The position numbers and the translations under genes were made by a program. The notes beneath the pieces are model-generated. The model was not told the origin of the DNA and ran no database searches. It was given only the letters and a program-made list of their open reading frames with translations. 18,105 bases of DNA from NCBI GenBank assembly GCA_965262315.1, contig CBDHFJ010000066.1, positions 1 through 18,105 on the forward strand. The letters are read 5' to 3'. Below, piece after piece: positions 7,549-14,458 of this stretch. This stretch comes from JBCCFK01 sp965262315 (lineage in GTDB: Bacteria; Actinomycetota; Acidimicrobiia; Acidimicrobiales; UBA8592). Position 1 is the stretch's first letter, and every line of letters starts with the position of its first letter.

Positions 7549-9030
7549 ATGACGCCAGGGAGCGGCGTAGGGGTGATGGGCTTGCGGCAGCGGGCGACAA
7601 CGCGAAACTGGCTGGCAGTTCTCGTCTTGGTGGCGAGCGGCCTGGTGGTGGCCACACAGGCCCCCACCGGAGCCCAGGTCGGGTGCGCCGACCTCGACAC
7701 CGACGACATCATCGGCTGGTGGAAGGGCGAGAACAACAACCTCGCCCGCGTCGGCCCTGACCTCCAGGGTTCGGTGGCCTTCGACGCGGGCTTGGTGAAC
7801 CGGGCCTTCGACTTCGTGGGCGGCGAGACCGTGACCGCCCCCGGCCTCCCGACCGTCAGCGATGCGGTCAGCGTGGAGGTGTGGGTGCGCCCACAGCCCA
7901 CGTCCTTCAGCCAACGGATCATGAGCCGCTGGGACGACGCCACCTCCGCGCAACGGTCGTATGCCCTCGACATCGACGCCTTCGGTCGGGTCGTGGTCTG
8001 GATGACCGACGACACCTCGAGTCAGTTCCCCGAGGTGGTCAACGCGAGCGGCACGAACCTCTTCGACGGCCAGTGGCACCACATCGCAGCCACCTGGGGC
8101 GGCGGCGAGATCAACGTCTACATCGACGGTGTGGTCGCCCGGATGCAGCCGGCGCAGCTCAACACGCTGAACCCGGCGGCCGAGACCGACTTCGCGTTGG
8201 GGGGCGGCACCGGCGTCGGATACGTCGGCGAGATGGACGAGCCCACGGTGTGGCGCCGGGCCCTGACGGCCCCGGAGGTGGCCCAGATCCACGCCGCCGG
8301 ATCGGCGGGCAAGTGCGCCGAGGTCCTGAACCAGGAAATCACCGTCGATCGGCCGCTCGGCGCCCTGGTCCTGACGCAGCGCTGCGGTGTCCACAACGAC
8401 CTGCCGGCGTTCTCCGCGGTCGATGCCTTCCCCGGCTATCCGTCGGACATCCCGGCCACGCCCGGCACCACGGACCAGGTGGGCACCTCCCCCGACATCG
8501 ATGGCCTCACACCGGGGCTGCAAGCCGACCCCGAGTTCGGGAACTACCCCAACCCGTCGCCGGCCACGTACCCGACCACCTGCGGACTGGCCCTCGGCCA
8601 GGCCGATCTGGTCACCACCGGTGCCCTCGCCGGCCAGTTCTACGCCGTGTCGGGGTTCCTCCAAGAGGTCTCCGTGCTCGACACGCGTGATGTCGACAGC
8701 GGCTGGACGGTGACCGGCACGATGAGCCCGTTCGCCGCCGGCACCGCCACGTTCAGCGGCGACTACCTGGGCTGGACCCCGGTGATGACCGAGGACACCG
8801 ACGCTCCGTTCCCCGGCGGCTACGACCAGGTGGTCACACCTGGTCCCGAGGTTCTGCCCGGCTCGGGCGTGAACAGCGGCACCGGGCTGGCCACCGGCGG
8901 GGTCCTGGCCCAGGCCCTCCCGGGCGAGGGCCTCGGCATTGCCACCCTGGACGCCAACCTGATGCTGCTGATTCCCGTGTCGGCTCCGGCGGGCGACTAC
9001 CGCGGCATCCTGGCGTTGACCGCGATCTGA
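7549..9030 (+). CDS. Exported LamG-domain protein with C-terminal WxL-like domain
   Basis: 493 residues. A signal peptide is present (basic TTRN, then WLAVLVLVASGLVVATQAPTG, cleavage near residues 42-43). Residues about 52-258 are a concanavalin/LamG jelly roll: DIIGWWKGENN at the start, FDGQWHHIAATW and INVYIDGVV in the core, GYVGEMDEPTVWRRALTAPEV at the end (here GEMDEPTVWRRALT). LamG domains bind carbohydrates or proteins. Residues 271-493 form a second beta-rich domain with GWTVTG, LGWTP, a GLGIA glycine turn and a closing PAGDYRGILALTAI strand. That pattern resembles WxL-type surface domains, but I do not claim membership. The same domain ends the convergent gene at 9449-11689. ATG 7549 and ATG 7576 are both possible starts and both keep the signal peptide. 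Likely extracellular or surface-attached. Confidence 0.85.
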   Translation: MTPGSGVGVMGLRQRATTRNWLAVLVLVASGLVVATQAPTGAQVGCADLDTDDIIGWWKGENNNLARVGPDLQGSVAFDAGLVNRAFDFVGGETVTAPGLPTVSDAVSVEVWVRPQPTSFSQRIMSRWDDATSAQRSYALDIDAFGRVVVWMTDDTSSQFPEVVNASGTNLFDGQWHHIAATWGGGEINVYIDGVVARMQPAQLNTLNPAAETDFALGGGTGVGYVGEMDEPTVWRRALTAPEVAQIHAAGSAGKCAEVLNQEITVDRPLGALVLTQRCGVHNDLPAFSAVDAFPGYPSDIPATPGTTDQVGTSPDIDGLTPGLQADPEFGNYPNPSPATYPTTCGLALGQADLVTTGALAGQFYAVSGFLQEVSVLDTRDVDSGWTVTGTMSPFAAGTATFSGDYLGWTPVMTEDTDAPFPGGYDQVVTPGPEVLPGSGVNSGTGLATGGVLAQALPGEGLGIATLDANLMLLIPVSAPAGDYRGILALTAI

Positions 9031-9243
9031 GCAACGACAGTCCCCACCGCAGCATCGCCGCGAGGGCCTTGTGTGCTCCTCCTCGTCGCCGCCGTCACCC
9101 CACAACGAACGGTGATCAGGACCTACCGTCGTCACACAGCCGTCTCACGTGCATGAGGAGCGGGGGGGGTGTGCCGCTCGCTTCTACACGCCCGCCGCAC
9201 CCCGAGGCCCGTCATGTCTGCGCCACGGCGGGGCGACACGCCC
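9031..9243. other. Non-coding spacer between convergent genes, left of the repeat array
   Basis: Together with the array this makes a gene-free stretch of about 420 bp. I see no credible coding frame and no recognisable RNA here. It has an eight-G run at 9162-9169. CGGGGCGACAC at 9229-9239 matches the end of the 68-bp unit, a remnant or degenerate half-copy just before the first full copy. Confidence 0.6.
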
Positions 9244-9281
9244 GTCACATCACGGTGATCGTCATCACGGCTTCGTAGATG

Positions 9282-9302
9282 CCGGCGTCTACGCGACGCC
9301 GG
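9282..9302. terminator. Hairpin in repeat unit 1 (possible bidirectional terminator)
   Basis: Perfect inverted repeat CCGGCGTC - TACGC - GACGCCGG (8-bp arms, 5-base loop). No T-run follows on either strand, so a classical intrinsic terminator is not shown. Its place between convergent genes makes a transcription-ending or RNA-stabilising role plausible. Confidence 0.45.
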
Positions 9303-9349
9303 GGCGACACCGTCACATCACGGTGATCGTCATCACGGCTTCGTAGATG

Positions 9350-9370
9350 CCGGCGTCTACGCGACGCCGG
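9350..9370. terminator. Hairpin in repeat unit 2
   Basis: Second identical copy of the 8-bp-arm hairpin, exactly 68 bp after the first. Role as for the first copy: possible, not shown. Confidence 0.45.
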
Positions 9371-9417
9371 GGCGACACCGTCACATCACGGTGATCGTCA
9401 TCACGGCTTCGTAGATG

Positions 9418-9438
9418 CCGGCGTCTACGCGACGCCGG
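9418..9438. terminator. Hairpin in repeat unit 3
   Basis: Third identical copy, 10 bp beyond the stop codon (9449-9451) of the minus-strand Asp-rich gene. This is the copy best placed to end or protect that gene's mRNA. Confidence 0.5.
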
Positions 9439-9448
9439 GGCGACACCG

Positions 9449-11689
9449 TCACATCACGGTGATCGTCATCACGGCTTCGTAGATGCCGGCATCGATGCCG
9501 ACCGGGGCGAGGAGTCGCACCCGAGCGTCGAGCACCGCCATGCCCAGGCCCTGGCCAGGGAGGGCTGACGCCAGCACCCGGCCACCGCCAGAGGCCAGAC
9601 CCTGACCGATGTCGACCCCCGTACCCGGCAGGATCTCGGGTCCTGCGGTGACGAGTTGGTCGTAGCCGTCGGCGCTCGTGGGATCGGAATCGGCGGACAC
9701 GATCGGGGTCCAGCCCAGATGGCTGCCGTCGAAGGCGTCCGATGGCGAGGTGAAGTCGCTGACCGAGCCGGTCACGCTCCAGCCGGCGTCGATCGCCCGG
9801 TTGTCCAGCACCGTGATCTCGTTCATGATCCCGCTGGCGGCGAAGTAGCGGCCGGCCAGCGGACCGTCGAGGATCACGTCACCGACACCCAGATCCACAC
9901 CACAGCGGCTGGGGTTCGTACCGGCGTCGGGATACTGGTCGAACAACGGGTCGGGCTCGATGGTCTCCGACGTCAGGTCGATGTCGGGGGCACGCCCGAC
10001 CTGATCGGTGGTGCCCGGCACGGCTGGAAGGTCGAAGGGGAAGCCCGGGAAGTCCTGCACCGCGGCGGTCGGCGGGATGTCGTTGTGGACGCCGCACCGC
10101 TGGGTGAGGATCAGCGCCCCGGCCGGGCGCTCGAAGATGAAGGTCTGCACCAGGCCACCGCGGCTGGCGTCGACGTTGTAGACCCAGCCCCCGGCGCCGC
10201 CGTTGTCGGCGTCGGCCCGAACGGTCACTGGTGCCGCCCAGTAGCCGACCGGCGTTTCACCGACCACGCACGCGATGCCGATCCAGTAGGAACCCTCGCC
10301 GAAGCCGTCGTCGGCCGCCGGCGTGAGCTGGTAGCCGGCGCCGGGGACATCGAGGAGCGCCCCCGTCTCGGCGTCCACCGGGCCCCCACCAACCGGCTGA
10401 CCGCCGGAGTACAGCGGGGAGACGTCGTCGGAGGTCGGCCCGTCCTCGTCGAAGGTGATCCAGGCCGGGTCGAGCCACGACGGCGCCACGAACGTGGACC
10501 AGCGCACGGTGGTCGCAGCGCCGTTCTTGCCTTTGTCGGCGCTGGCCAGATCGGGCGAGCAGGCTTCGGGCCCGGGGTTCGGGGCGACCGAGAAGAGAGT
10601 CTCGCTGGTGCCGCTCGGCGGCGTCAGCAGCGCCCCGCGGACATACTCCCCATCCTTGTCGTCGTCGTCCTCGTCGTCGTCGTCGTCGTCCTCGTCGTCG
10701 TCCTTGTCGTCCTTGTCGTCCTCGTCGTCGTCGTCCTCGTCGTTCTTGTCGTCCTCGTCGTCGTCGTCCTTGTCGCCCTTGTCGTCCTTGTCGTCCTTGT
10801 CGCCGTCGTTGGCCTTGCTCTTGGAGCCCGCGTCGGCCTTCGCCTCTGCGTCGTCGAGGTCCTTCCCGCCTGCGCTCTCGTCCTCGCCGGCGTCGGCCTC
10901 GGCCACCTGTGTGGCCAGCTCAGCGCCGCCGGGCGTCGCGCTGCCCACCGGTGTGCGGTCCCCCTCCCCGATGACCTTCCAGCGGACGGCCGGCTGCTCG
11001 AACTGCGGCCCGGCGGTGGGATCGAGCTCCGAATGGAACACTTCGATCTCGGCCGCCGCCCACTCCGCGACCGCCCGCTGGTCGTCCTCGCCGGAGAGAC
11101 AGGCGTACCCGAGCACGTACCGCCCGGACGGCAGGAGCGTCGCCGGATCGAGGGAATACACGGCGAGCGAGACCGGCGGGACGACGGCGTCCTCGCCATC
11201 GGTGCTCTGGAGCACCCCGAGCGGCTGGCCCTCCGAGAACAAGGGCTGGAGGAGCCCCACCCCGACCGCTCGCCCCACGAGGCCGTCCTCGTCGAACTCG
11301 AGGGCCGAGGGATCGATGCCGGCAACCGCCATGAAGGTCGCCACACCCCCGGCCGGTGCGGGATCGTCCCCGCAGATCACACCGTCGACGCCGCGCAGTT
11401 CGAAGACGGTGTCCAGCGTGCCCTCGATCAGCGCCGGACGTTCGTCGACCTGCTCGGAATCGTCATCGTTCCCATCGGCAGCGGTGGCGTCGCCGGCGGA
11501 AAGCGCGTCCTCATCCTCGGCGCTGGGCTCGACGTACTCGACGAGCTCCAGGGAGGGCGCGTCCTGAGCACCGGCGAGCGACTCGTTGCCGCCGACCACC
11601 TGGAGGGCCGCGATCGTGAACATCGCCGCGAACAGCACGGTCACGATGACGAGAGATCGGAGGGCGTCGTGCGCCACCCGTGTCCGCAT
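9449..11689 (-). CDS. Exported Asp-rich repeat protein with C-terminal WxL-like domain
   Basis: 746 residues. N-terminal signal sequence or anchor (SLVIVTVLFAAMFTIAALQV, about 12-31). Residues about 115-217 and 393-490 are two related beta-type modules sharing DP...FDEDG, PL(F/Y)S.GQP and an ACxxxGE-like segment. Between them, residues 295-348 are almost only Asp, Glu and Lys, suited to calcium binding or to acting as a charged spacer. Residues 524-746 match the C-terminal domain of the convergent LamG protein; GALILTQRCGVHND to PDID is identical at 35 of 48 positions. ATG 11689 is chosen because GGAG lies seven bases upstream and the signal peptide follows; the frame is open upstream to 11929 but without a signal-like start. 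The stop lies inside the 68-bp repeat. Function unknown; a surface or matrix protein is inferred. Confidence 0.85.
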   Translation of the reverse strand: MRTRVAHDALRSLVIVTVLFAAMFTIAALQVVGGNESLAGAQDAPSLELVEYVEPSAEDEDALSAGDATAADGNDDDSEQVDERPALIEGTLDTVFELRGVDGVICGDDPAPAGGVATFMAVAGIDPSALEFDEDGLVGRAVGVGLLQPLFSEGQPLGVLQSTDGEDAVVPPVSLAVYSLDPATLLPSGRYVLGYACLSGEDDQRAVAEWAAAEIEVFHSELDPTAGPQFEQPAVRWKVIGEGDRTPVGSATPGGAELATQVAEADAGEDESAGGKDLDDAEAKADAGSKSKANDGDKDDKDDKGDKDDDDEDDKNDEDDDDEDDKDDKDDDEDDDDDDEDDDDKDGEYVRGALLTPPSGTSETLFSVAPNPGPEACSPDLASADKGKNGAATTVRWSTFVAPSWLDPAWITFDEDGPTSDDVSPLYSGGQPVGGGPVDAETGALLDVPGAGYQLTPAADDGFGEGSYWIGIACVVGETPVGYWAAPVTVRADADNGGAGGWVYNVDASRGGLVQTFIFERPAGALILTQRCGVHNDIPPTAAVQDFPGFPFDLPAVPGTTDQVGRAPDIDLTSETIEPDPLFDQYPDAGTNPSRCGVDLGVGDVILDGPLAGRYFAASGIMNEITVLDNRAIDAGWSVTGSVSDFTSPSDAFDGSHLGWTPIVSADSDPTSADGYDQLVTAGPEILPGTGVDIGQGLASGGGRVLASALPGQGLGMAVLDARVRLLAPVGIDAGIYEAVMTITVM
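9487..9500. other. 14-bp perfect palindrome at the divergent edge of the repeat
   Basis: CGGCATCGATGCCG is its own reverse complement. It occupies, inside the coding region, the position where the downstream repeat units have the CCGGCGTC hairpin. Both versions keep dyad symmetry although their bases differ. Confidence 0.7.
10646..10807. repeat. Asp/Glu/Lys trinucleotide tract (54 codons)
   Basis: The plus strand is a run of gtc, ctc and ctt triplets, which the minus strand reads as GAC, GAG and AAG. The tract lies inside the Asp-rich gene (residues 295-348). Such a near-perfect triplet array is slip-prone, but changes in whole triplets would keep the frame. Confidence 0.9.
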
Positions 11690-11736
11690 TCGCTCACTCC
11701 AACAAGCCGGCCGACCCGCCGTCAGGACCGTAGGTG

Positions 11737-11754
11737 GCTCCGATGAATCGGAGC
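11737..11754. promoter_or_regulatory. Inverted repeat between the PH-like gene and the Asp-rich gene
   Basis: GCTCCGAT-GA-ATCGGAGC is a perfect 8-bp-arm dyad with a 2-base centre. It lies 48-65 bp upstream of the ATG of the Asp-rich gene (11689) and 78-95 bp downstream of the stop of the preceding minus-strand gene (11832). It could be an operator for the former or a terminator for the latter. The very short centre favours a protein-binding site over a hairpin, and there is no T-run. Confidence 0.4.
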
Positions 11755-11831
11755 TTCCAGGTTCGTGAACACAGCCCCAACAGCGCCGCCGACGCCCACG
11801 GTTCGTCCGGCAGCGGCCACCAGGAGCGAGA

Positions 11832-12290
11832 TCAGCCGTCCAGCGCGCGATCCAGGCCTTCGGGGTCGTCCGTGCCGATCCGGAAGACCTTCCCCGGCCG
11901 GTCGGCGAAGAAGAACGACTCGCTGGCATCGTCGGCCATCCGGAGCTCGACGGCGTCGAGGCCCCAGACGCTCCAGAGGTTGCCGCCGGGGATCAGCCGG
12001 ATCCCGAGGCCGTACCACCACCGATTCCGCACCTGACCGTGGCCGGCGACGTTGGCCCGTTTGACCGTCCTGCTCGGCCAACCGAAGCGGTACGTCACCT
12101 TCACCGTCTCCGCCGTGACCTCGACGGTCATGGTCGACAGCGCGACCACGATGACCATCGCGGGCACGACCCCCGCCGCGACGAACACCAACGTGAGCCA
12201 GCCGCCGAGCGACGCCAACGCCAGCACGAGCACACCCAGCGCCGCCACGAACCACGGACCAGGGCCGCGCTGCGTGTGTGAGTAGATCAT
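11832..12290 (-). CDS. Two-TM membrane protein with PH-like C-terminal domain
   Basis: 152 residues. Two closely spaced membrane helices near the N-terminus (WFVAALGVLVLALASLGGWL and TLVFVAAGVVPAMVIVVAL) are followed by a cytoplasmic domain of about 95 residues. Its strands (VEVTAETVKVTYRFGWPSRTVKR in outline; key YRFGWP, then LIPGGNLWSVWGLDAVELRM) resemble bacterial PH-like domains that follow short TM hairpins. No catalytic residues are evident. Function unknown. ATG 12290 is preceded by GGAG, but only one base separates them, so the start is provisional; other in-frame starts lie upstream to 12347. It follows the RDD gene on the same strand after 43 bp and may be co-transcribed with it. 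Confidence 0.65.
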   Translation of the reverse strand: MIYSHTQRGPGPWFVAALGVLVLALASLGGWLTLVFVAAGVVPAMVIVVALSTMTVEVTAETVKVTYRFGWPSRTVKRANVAGHGQVRNRWWYGLGIRLIPGGNLWSVWGLDAVELRMADDASESFFFADRPGKVFRIGTDDPEGLDRALDG

Positions 12291-12333
12291 GCTCCATTGT
12301 CGCCCGACCGGAGCCGGCCGGCACGTCGTCCCG

Positions 12334-12822
12334 TCAGGGATTGGCAACCACCACGAGCGTGCGGCCGACCCGGTCGGTCAAGCTCCTCCGCTCGGAGTCG
12401 ACGGCGACCAGTCCCAGACTGAGGACCAGGAGCGCGATCACGATGACGGGGCCGATGTTCGGGATCGCTCCCGGCCACAGGGCCAGGGTGCGACGGAACG
12501 CAGCTGGGCGACCTGGCGGGAAGTGGCCGAGGTCTGCGGTGATCACCTGGAGGCCCATCACGGCCTTGCCCGGCGTGCGGCCGGTCAGGCCGACGAGTGC
12601 CGGGTAGATGAACAGGTGGACCACCCCCATCGCCACCGTCCCGGCGATCAGCTCCAGCCCCTCACCCTCGATGTCGACCCGAGCGGCAGCCGACACGGCC
12701 CCGGCGGCGACGGCCAGCGAGATGACCCAGTCGATCAGAGCTGCGGCGGCTCGACGCAGGGCCGAGGGGAACTCGAGGCTCGACCGGTCGAGCCAGGGCA
12801 CCTCATCGTCGTCGCCGCTCAT
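12334..12822 (-). CDS. RDD family membrane protein
   Basis: 162 residues. RDD signature positions are visible: RRAAAALIDWVISLAVAAG in TM1 (Arg...Asp), GLTGRTPGKAVMGLQVI after TM2, RRTLALWPGAIPNIG, and DRVGRTLVVV at the C-terminus. Three or more membrane helices are predicted (about 24-45, 62-82, 120-142). RDD proteins are poorly understood; some have been linked to ion transport or to stress tolerance. The ATG (12822-12820) overlaps the TGA of the upstream siderophore-interacting gene as ATGA, a standard sign of translational coupling, so the two products are made together and may work together. Confidence 0.85.
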   Translation of the reverse strand: MSGDDDEVPWLDRSSLEFPSALRRAAAALIDWVISLAVAAGAVSAAARVDIEGEGLELIAGTVAMGVVHLFIYPALVGLTGRTPGKAVMGLQVITADLGHFPPGRPAAFRRTLALWPGAIPNIGPVIVIALLVLSLGLVAVDSERRSLTDRVGRTLVVVANP

Positions 12823-13616
12823 GGCGTCGGGCGGTCCTCCCGGGCCGGCTTCCAGTAGCCCCGGATCGTGGTCTGCGATCGAGTCATCCCGAGGCCGTCG
12901 AAACAGCGTGTCCGGATGGCCTGCATCGCCGCGGCTTCGCCCGCAGCCCACACATGAGCGGTGGCGGCGATGTCGGGCAACCCAGCGGCGACACGGACGA
13001 GTGCGGCGCCGGGTGCGTCGGTCGGCGCCAGCACGTGCCACTCGATCGTGGCCCCGCCGCGAGCGGGGAGCTCCTGGGTGGCGGCGCCGTCGACGACCTC
13101 GACGTGAGCGGTGATCGCCACCTCGGCCGCGACCAGGTCCCAGAGCTGGGTGATGGCCGGGAGCGCGGTCTCGTCGCCCAGCAACAACAGCTCGGTCGTG
13201 CCGTCGGGCAGCGCCCAGCCTCGTCCGGGGCCCGAGATCGCGGCCGGGTCACCCACCTCGGCCTGCTCCGCCCACTCCGACACCGCACCACCCGCGTGCC
13301 GCACGATCTCGAGGTCCAGGCGGCCCGCGTCCGGGTCGAACCGCAACGGGGTGAACGTCCGAAGCGCCGGCCGACTCCCATCGGGCAACAGGAACTCGTT
13401 GCCGTTCCATTCGGGCATGAGCAGCTCGGTCGTCCCAGGCGACGGCACCAACAGTCTCACGCTCGACGCAGGCTCGGGCGCCACCAACTCACGGAGGCCA
13501 TGCCCCTCGAACACGAGCCGCAGCATCCGTGGCGTGAGCTCGGTGCTGGCGACGACTCGGACCTCGCGAAGCGGCGGTGGCTCACGGCGAAGGCGCTGGG
13601 GCGTGGCGTCGGTCAC
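12819..13616 (-). CDS. Siderophore-interacting protein family flavoreductase (SIP)
   Basis: 265 residues, the usual length for the family. The FAD-binding motif is RTFTPLRF (86-93, R-x-[YF]-T). LEIVRHAGGAVSEWAEQAEVGD (key: VRHAGGAVSEWA) matches the conserved HG..GPas.Wa stretch, and GDETALPAI (147-155) is the hallmark of the NAD(P)H-binding half. The C-terminus holds HVWAAGEAAAMQAIRT and TRSQTTIRGYWK, the typical ending. Known family role: cytoplasmic reduction of ferric siderophores to release iron. No siderophore biosynthesis or uptake genes are in the window, so the iron link rests on family alone. GTG 13616 is chosen because it precedes the conserved region by a sensible distance; the frame is open upstream to 13739 and would then overlap the divergent gene. 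Confidence 0.88.
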   Translation of the reverse strand: MTDATPQRLRREPPPLREVRVVASTELTPRMLRLVFEGHGLRELVAPEPASSVRLLVPSPGTTELLMPEWNGNEFLLPDGSRPALRTFTPLRFDPDAGRLDLEIVRHAGGAVSEWAEQAEVGDPAAISGPGRGWALPDGTTELLLLGDETALPAITQLWDLVAAEVAITAHVEVVDGAATQELPARGGATIEWHVLAPTDAPGAALVRVAAGLPDIAATAHVWAAGEAAAMQAIRTRCFDGLGMTRSQTTIRGYWKPAREDRPTP

Positions 13617-13692
13617 GGCGTGAAGCTTGGCACCCCCACTGCCCTGGGGACGAATAGGGGGTCGCCCCGATTCCAGGGGCGGCGACGGTCCG

Positions 13693-13698
13693 TACGTT
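13693..13698 (+). promoter_or_regulatory. Candidate -10 box for the hemolysin III gene (leaderless geometry)
   Basis: TACGTT fits the actinobacterial TANNNT -10 pattern and ends exactly six bases before ATG 13705, so transcription would begin at or next to the start codon. No Shine-Dalgarno is seen upstream of this ATG. The -35 is weak. Confidence 0.35.
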
Positions 13699-13704
13699 CG
13701 CTCC

Positions 13705-14412
13705 ATGGCAGCGGTGACCTTCAACTCGACATCCGACATCCGGTGTCTCGACCAGTCGGCAATCGCGGCCCATCCGATCTATGGCTCCCGGCCCGTGCTG
13801 CGTGGTCGGTTTCATCAGTTGGGCGCGGTCGCCGCCGGCCCCATCGGACTGCACCTGGCTCGGACGACACCGGGTTCGGCCCGAGCCGCCGTGGCGATCT
13901 ACGCCCTGACGGCCATCGCCATGTTCTCGACCAGTGCCGCCTACCACCGGCTGGCGCAGTCGGTGGAGGCCCGATTCTGGATGCGCCGGGCGGACCACGC
14001 CCTGATCTTCGTGCACGTCGCCGGGGCGACGACCCCGATCGCAGTGATCGGCGTCGGCGGCGCCGTGGGGGTGAGCTTGCTGGTGGTGGCCTGGACGGGC
14101 GCGGCCGTCGGCGCCGCCGGCAAGCTCACCCGACTCACGGCCGATCACGACCCGTGCCGCTGGCTCTTCCCGGTGCTGGGCGTCCTGCCGCTGGTGTCAC
14201 TCCCCTGGCTGATCGGGACGGTCGGCACCCAGGGCGGCATGCTGCTGGTGGCGTCGGTGGCCACCTACGCCGTCGGCGCCGTGTGCTTCTTCAAGAAGTC
14301 GCCCGACCCGATCCCCATGATCTTCGGCTACCACGAGGTCTGGCACGTGTTCACCCTGGTCGGCGCCGGCTTCCAGCTGGCCCTGACGGTGCAGCTGGTC
14401 GCCGTCGCCTGA
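13705..14412 (+). CDS. Hemolysin III / PAQR family seven-TM membrane protein
   Basis: 235 residues, seven predicted membrane helices. The conserved family features are present in order: PVLRGRFHQLGA before TM1, MFSTSAAYHRL (Ser and His), RRADHALIFVHVAGATTP (Asp, with the TP at the TM end), and FGYHEVWHVFTLVGA with two histidines in the last helix. The Ser/Asp/His set forms the metal site of the PAQR superfamily (adiponectin receptors, bacterial HlyIII). Bacterial members are usually of unknown substrate; ceramidase-like hydrolase activity is known from animal relatives. The ATG is chosen as the first start after the divergent region. It converges on the MMPL gene with a 46-bp gap. Confidence 0.9.
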   Translation: MAAVTFNSTSDIRCLDQSAIAAHPIYGSRPVLRGRFHQLGAVAAGPIGLHLARTTPGSARAAVAIYALTAIAMFSTSAAYHRLAQSVEARFWMRRADHALIFVHVAGATTPIAVIGVGGAVGVSLLVVAWTGAAVGAAGKLTRLTADHDPCRWLFPVLGVLPLVSLPWLIGTVGTQGGMLLVASVATYAVGAVCFFKKSPDPIPMIFGYHEVWHVFTLVGAGFQLALTVQLVAVA

Positions 14413-14458
14413 CCAAGGGCCCGAACAGCCCGCCGCGGAGCGGAGCCCCGAACGGTGC

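Larger units (their letters stand above)
9244..9490. repeat. 68-bp tandem repeat array, three perfect copies plus a 43-bp partial copy
   Basis: Identical units run 9244-9311, 9312-9379 and 9380-9447. The first 43 bases recur at 9448-9490, where they are the last codons and stop codon of the minus-strand Asp-rich gene. Read on the minus strand, each unit encodes AGIYEAVMTITVM followed by TGA, then about 25 bp that include a GC-rich hairpin. The period is not a multiple of three, so extra units are not in-frame extensions; the TGA in the first unit ends translation. Perfect identity of the copies implies recent expansion or gene conversion, so copy number may vary between strains. Confidence 0.95.

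Noticed and set aside
7397..7657. Upstream extension of the small basic gene, and a small plus-strand frame at 7328-7552
   Set aside because: The extension overlaps the signal-peptide gene on the other strand and has biased Pro/Arg/Ser content; the plus-strand frame has no ribosome site or motif.
9162..9169. Eight-G run as a phase-variable tract
   Set aside because: It lies in non-coding spacer and is not next to a promoter or start codon that I can support.
9149..9346. Plus-strand open frame running through the repeat array
   Set aside because: It is made of the tandem repeat read in changing frames, with no family features or start signal; the coding role of the unit is on the minus strand.
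9244..9490. Could the array be a CRISPR?
   Set aside because: Units abut each other with no unique spacers, and the unit is derived from a gene end. No cas gene is present.
9656..11746. Long plus-strand open frame of 696 codons with a Val/Leu-rich run
   Set aside because: The hydrophobic run is the antisense of the Asp triplet tract; the minus strand has the signal peptide, Shine-Dalgarno and the domain homology.
14413..14458. Possible terminator between the convergent hemolysin III and MMPL genes
   Set aside because: GC-rich, but only short 4-base inverted matches and no T-run.
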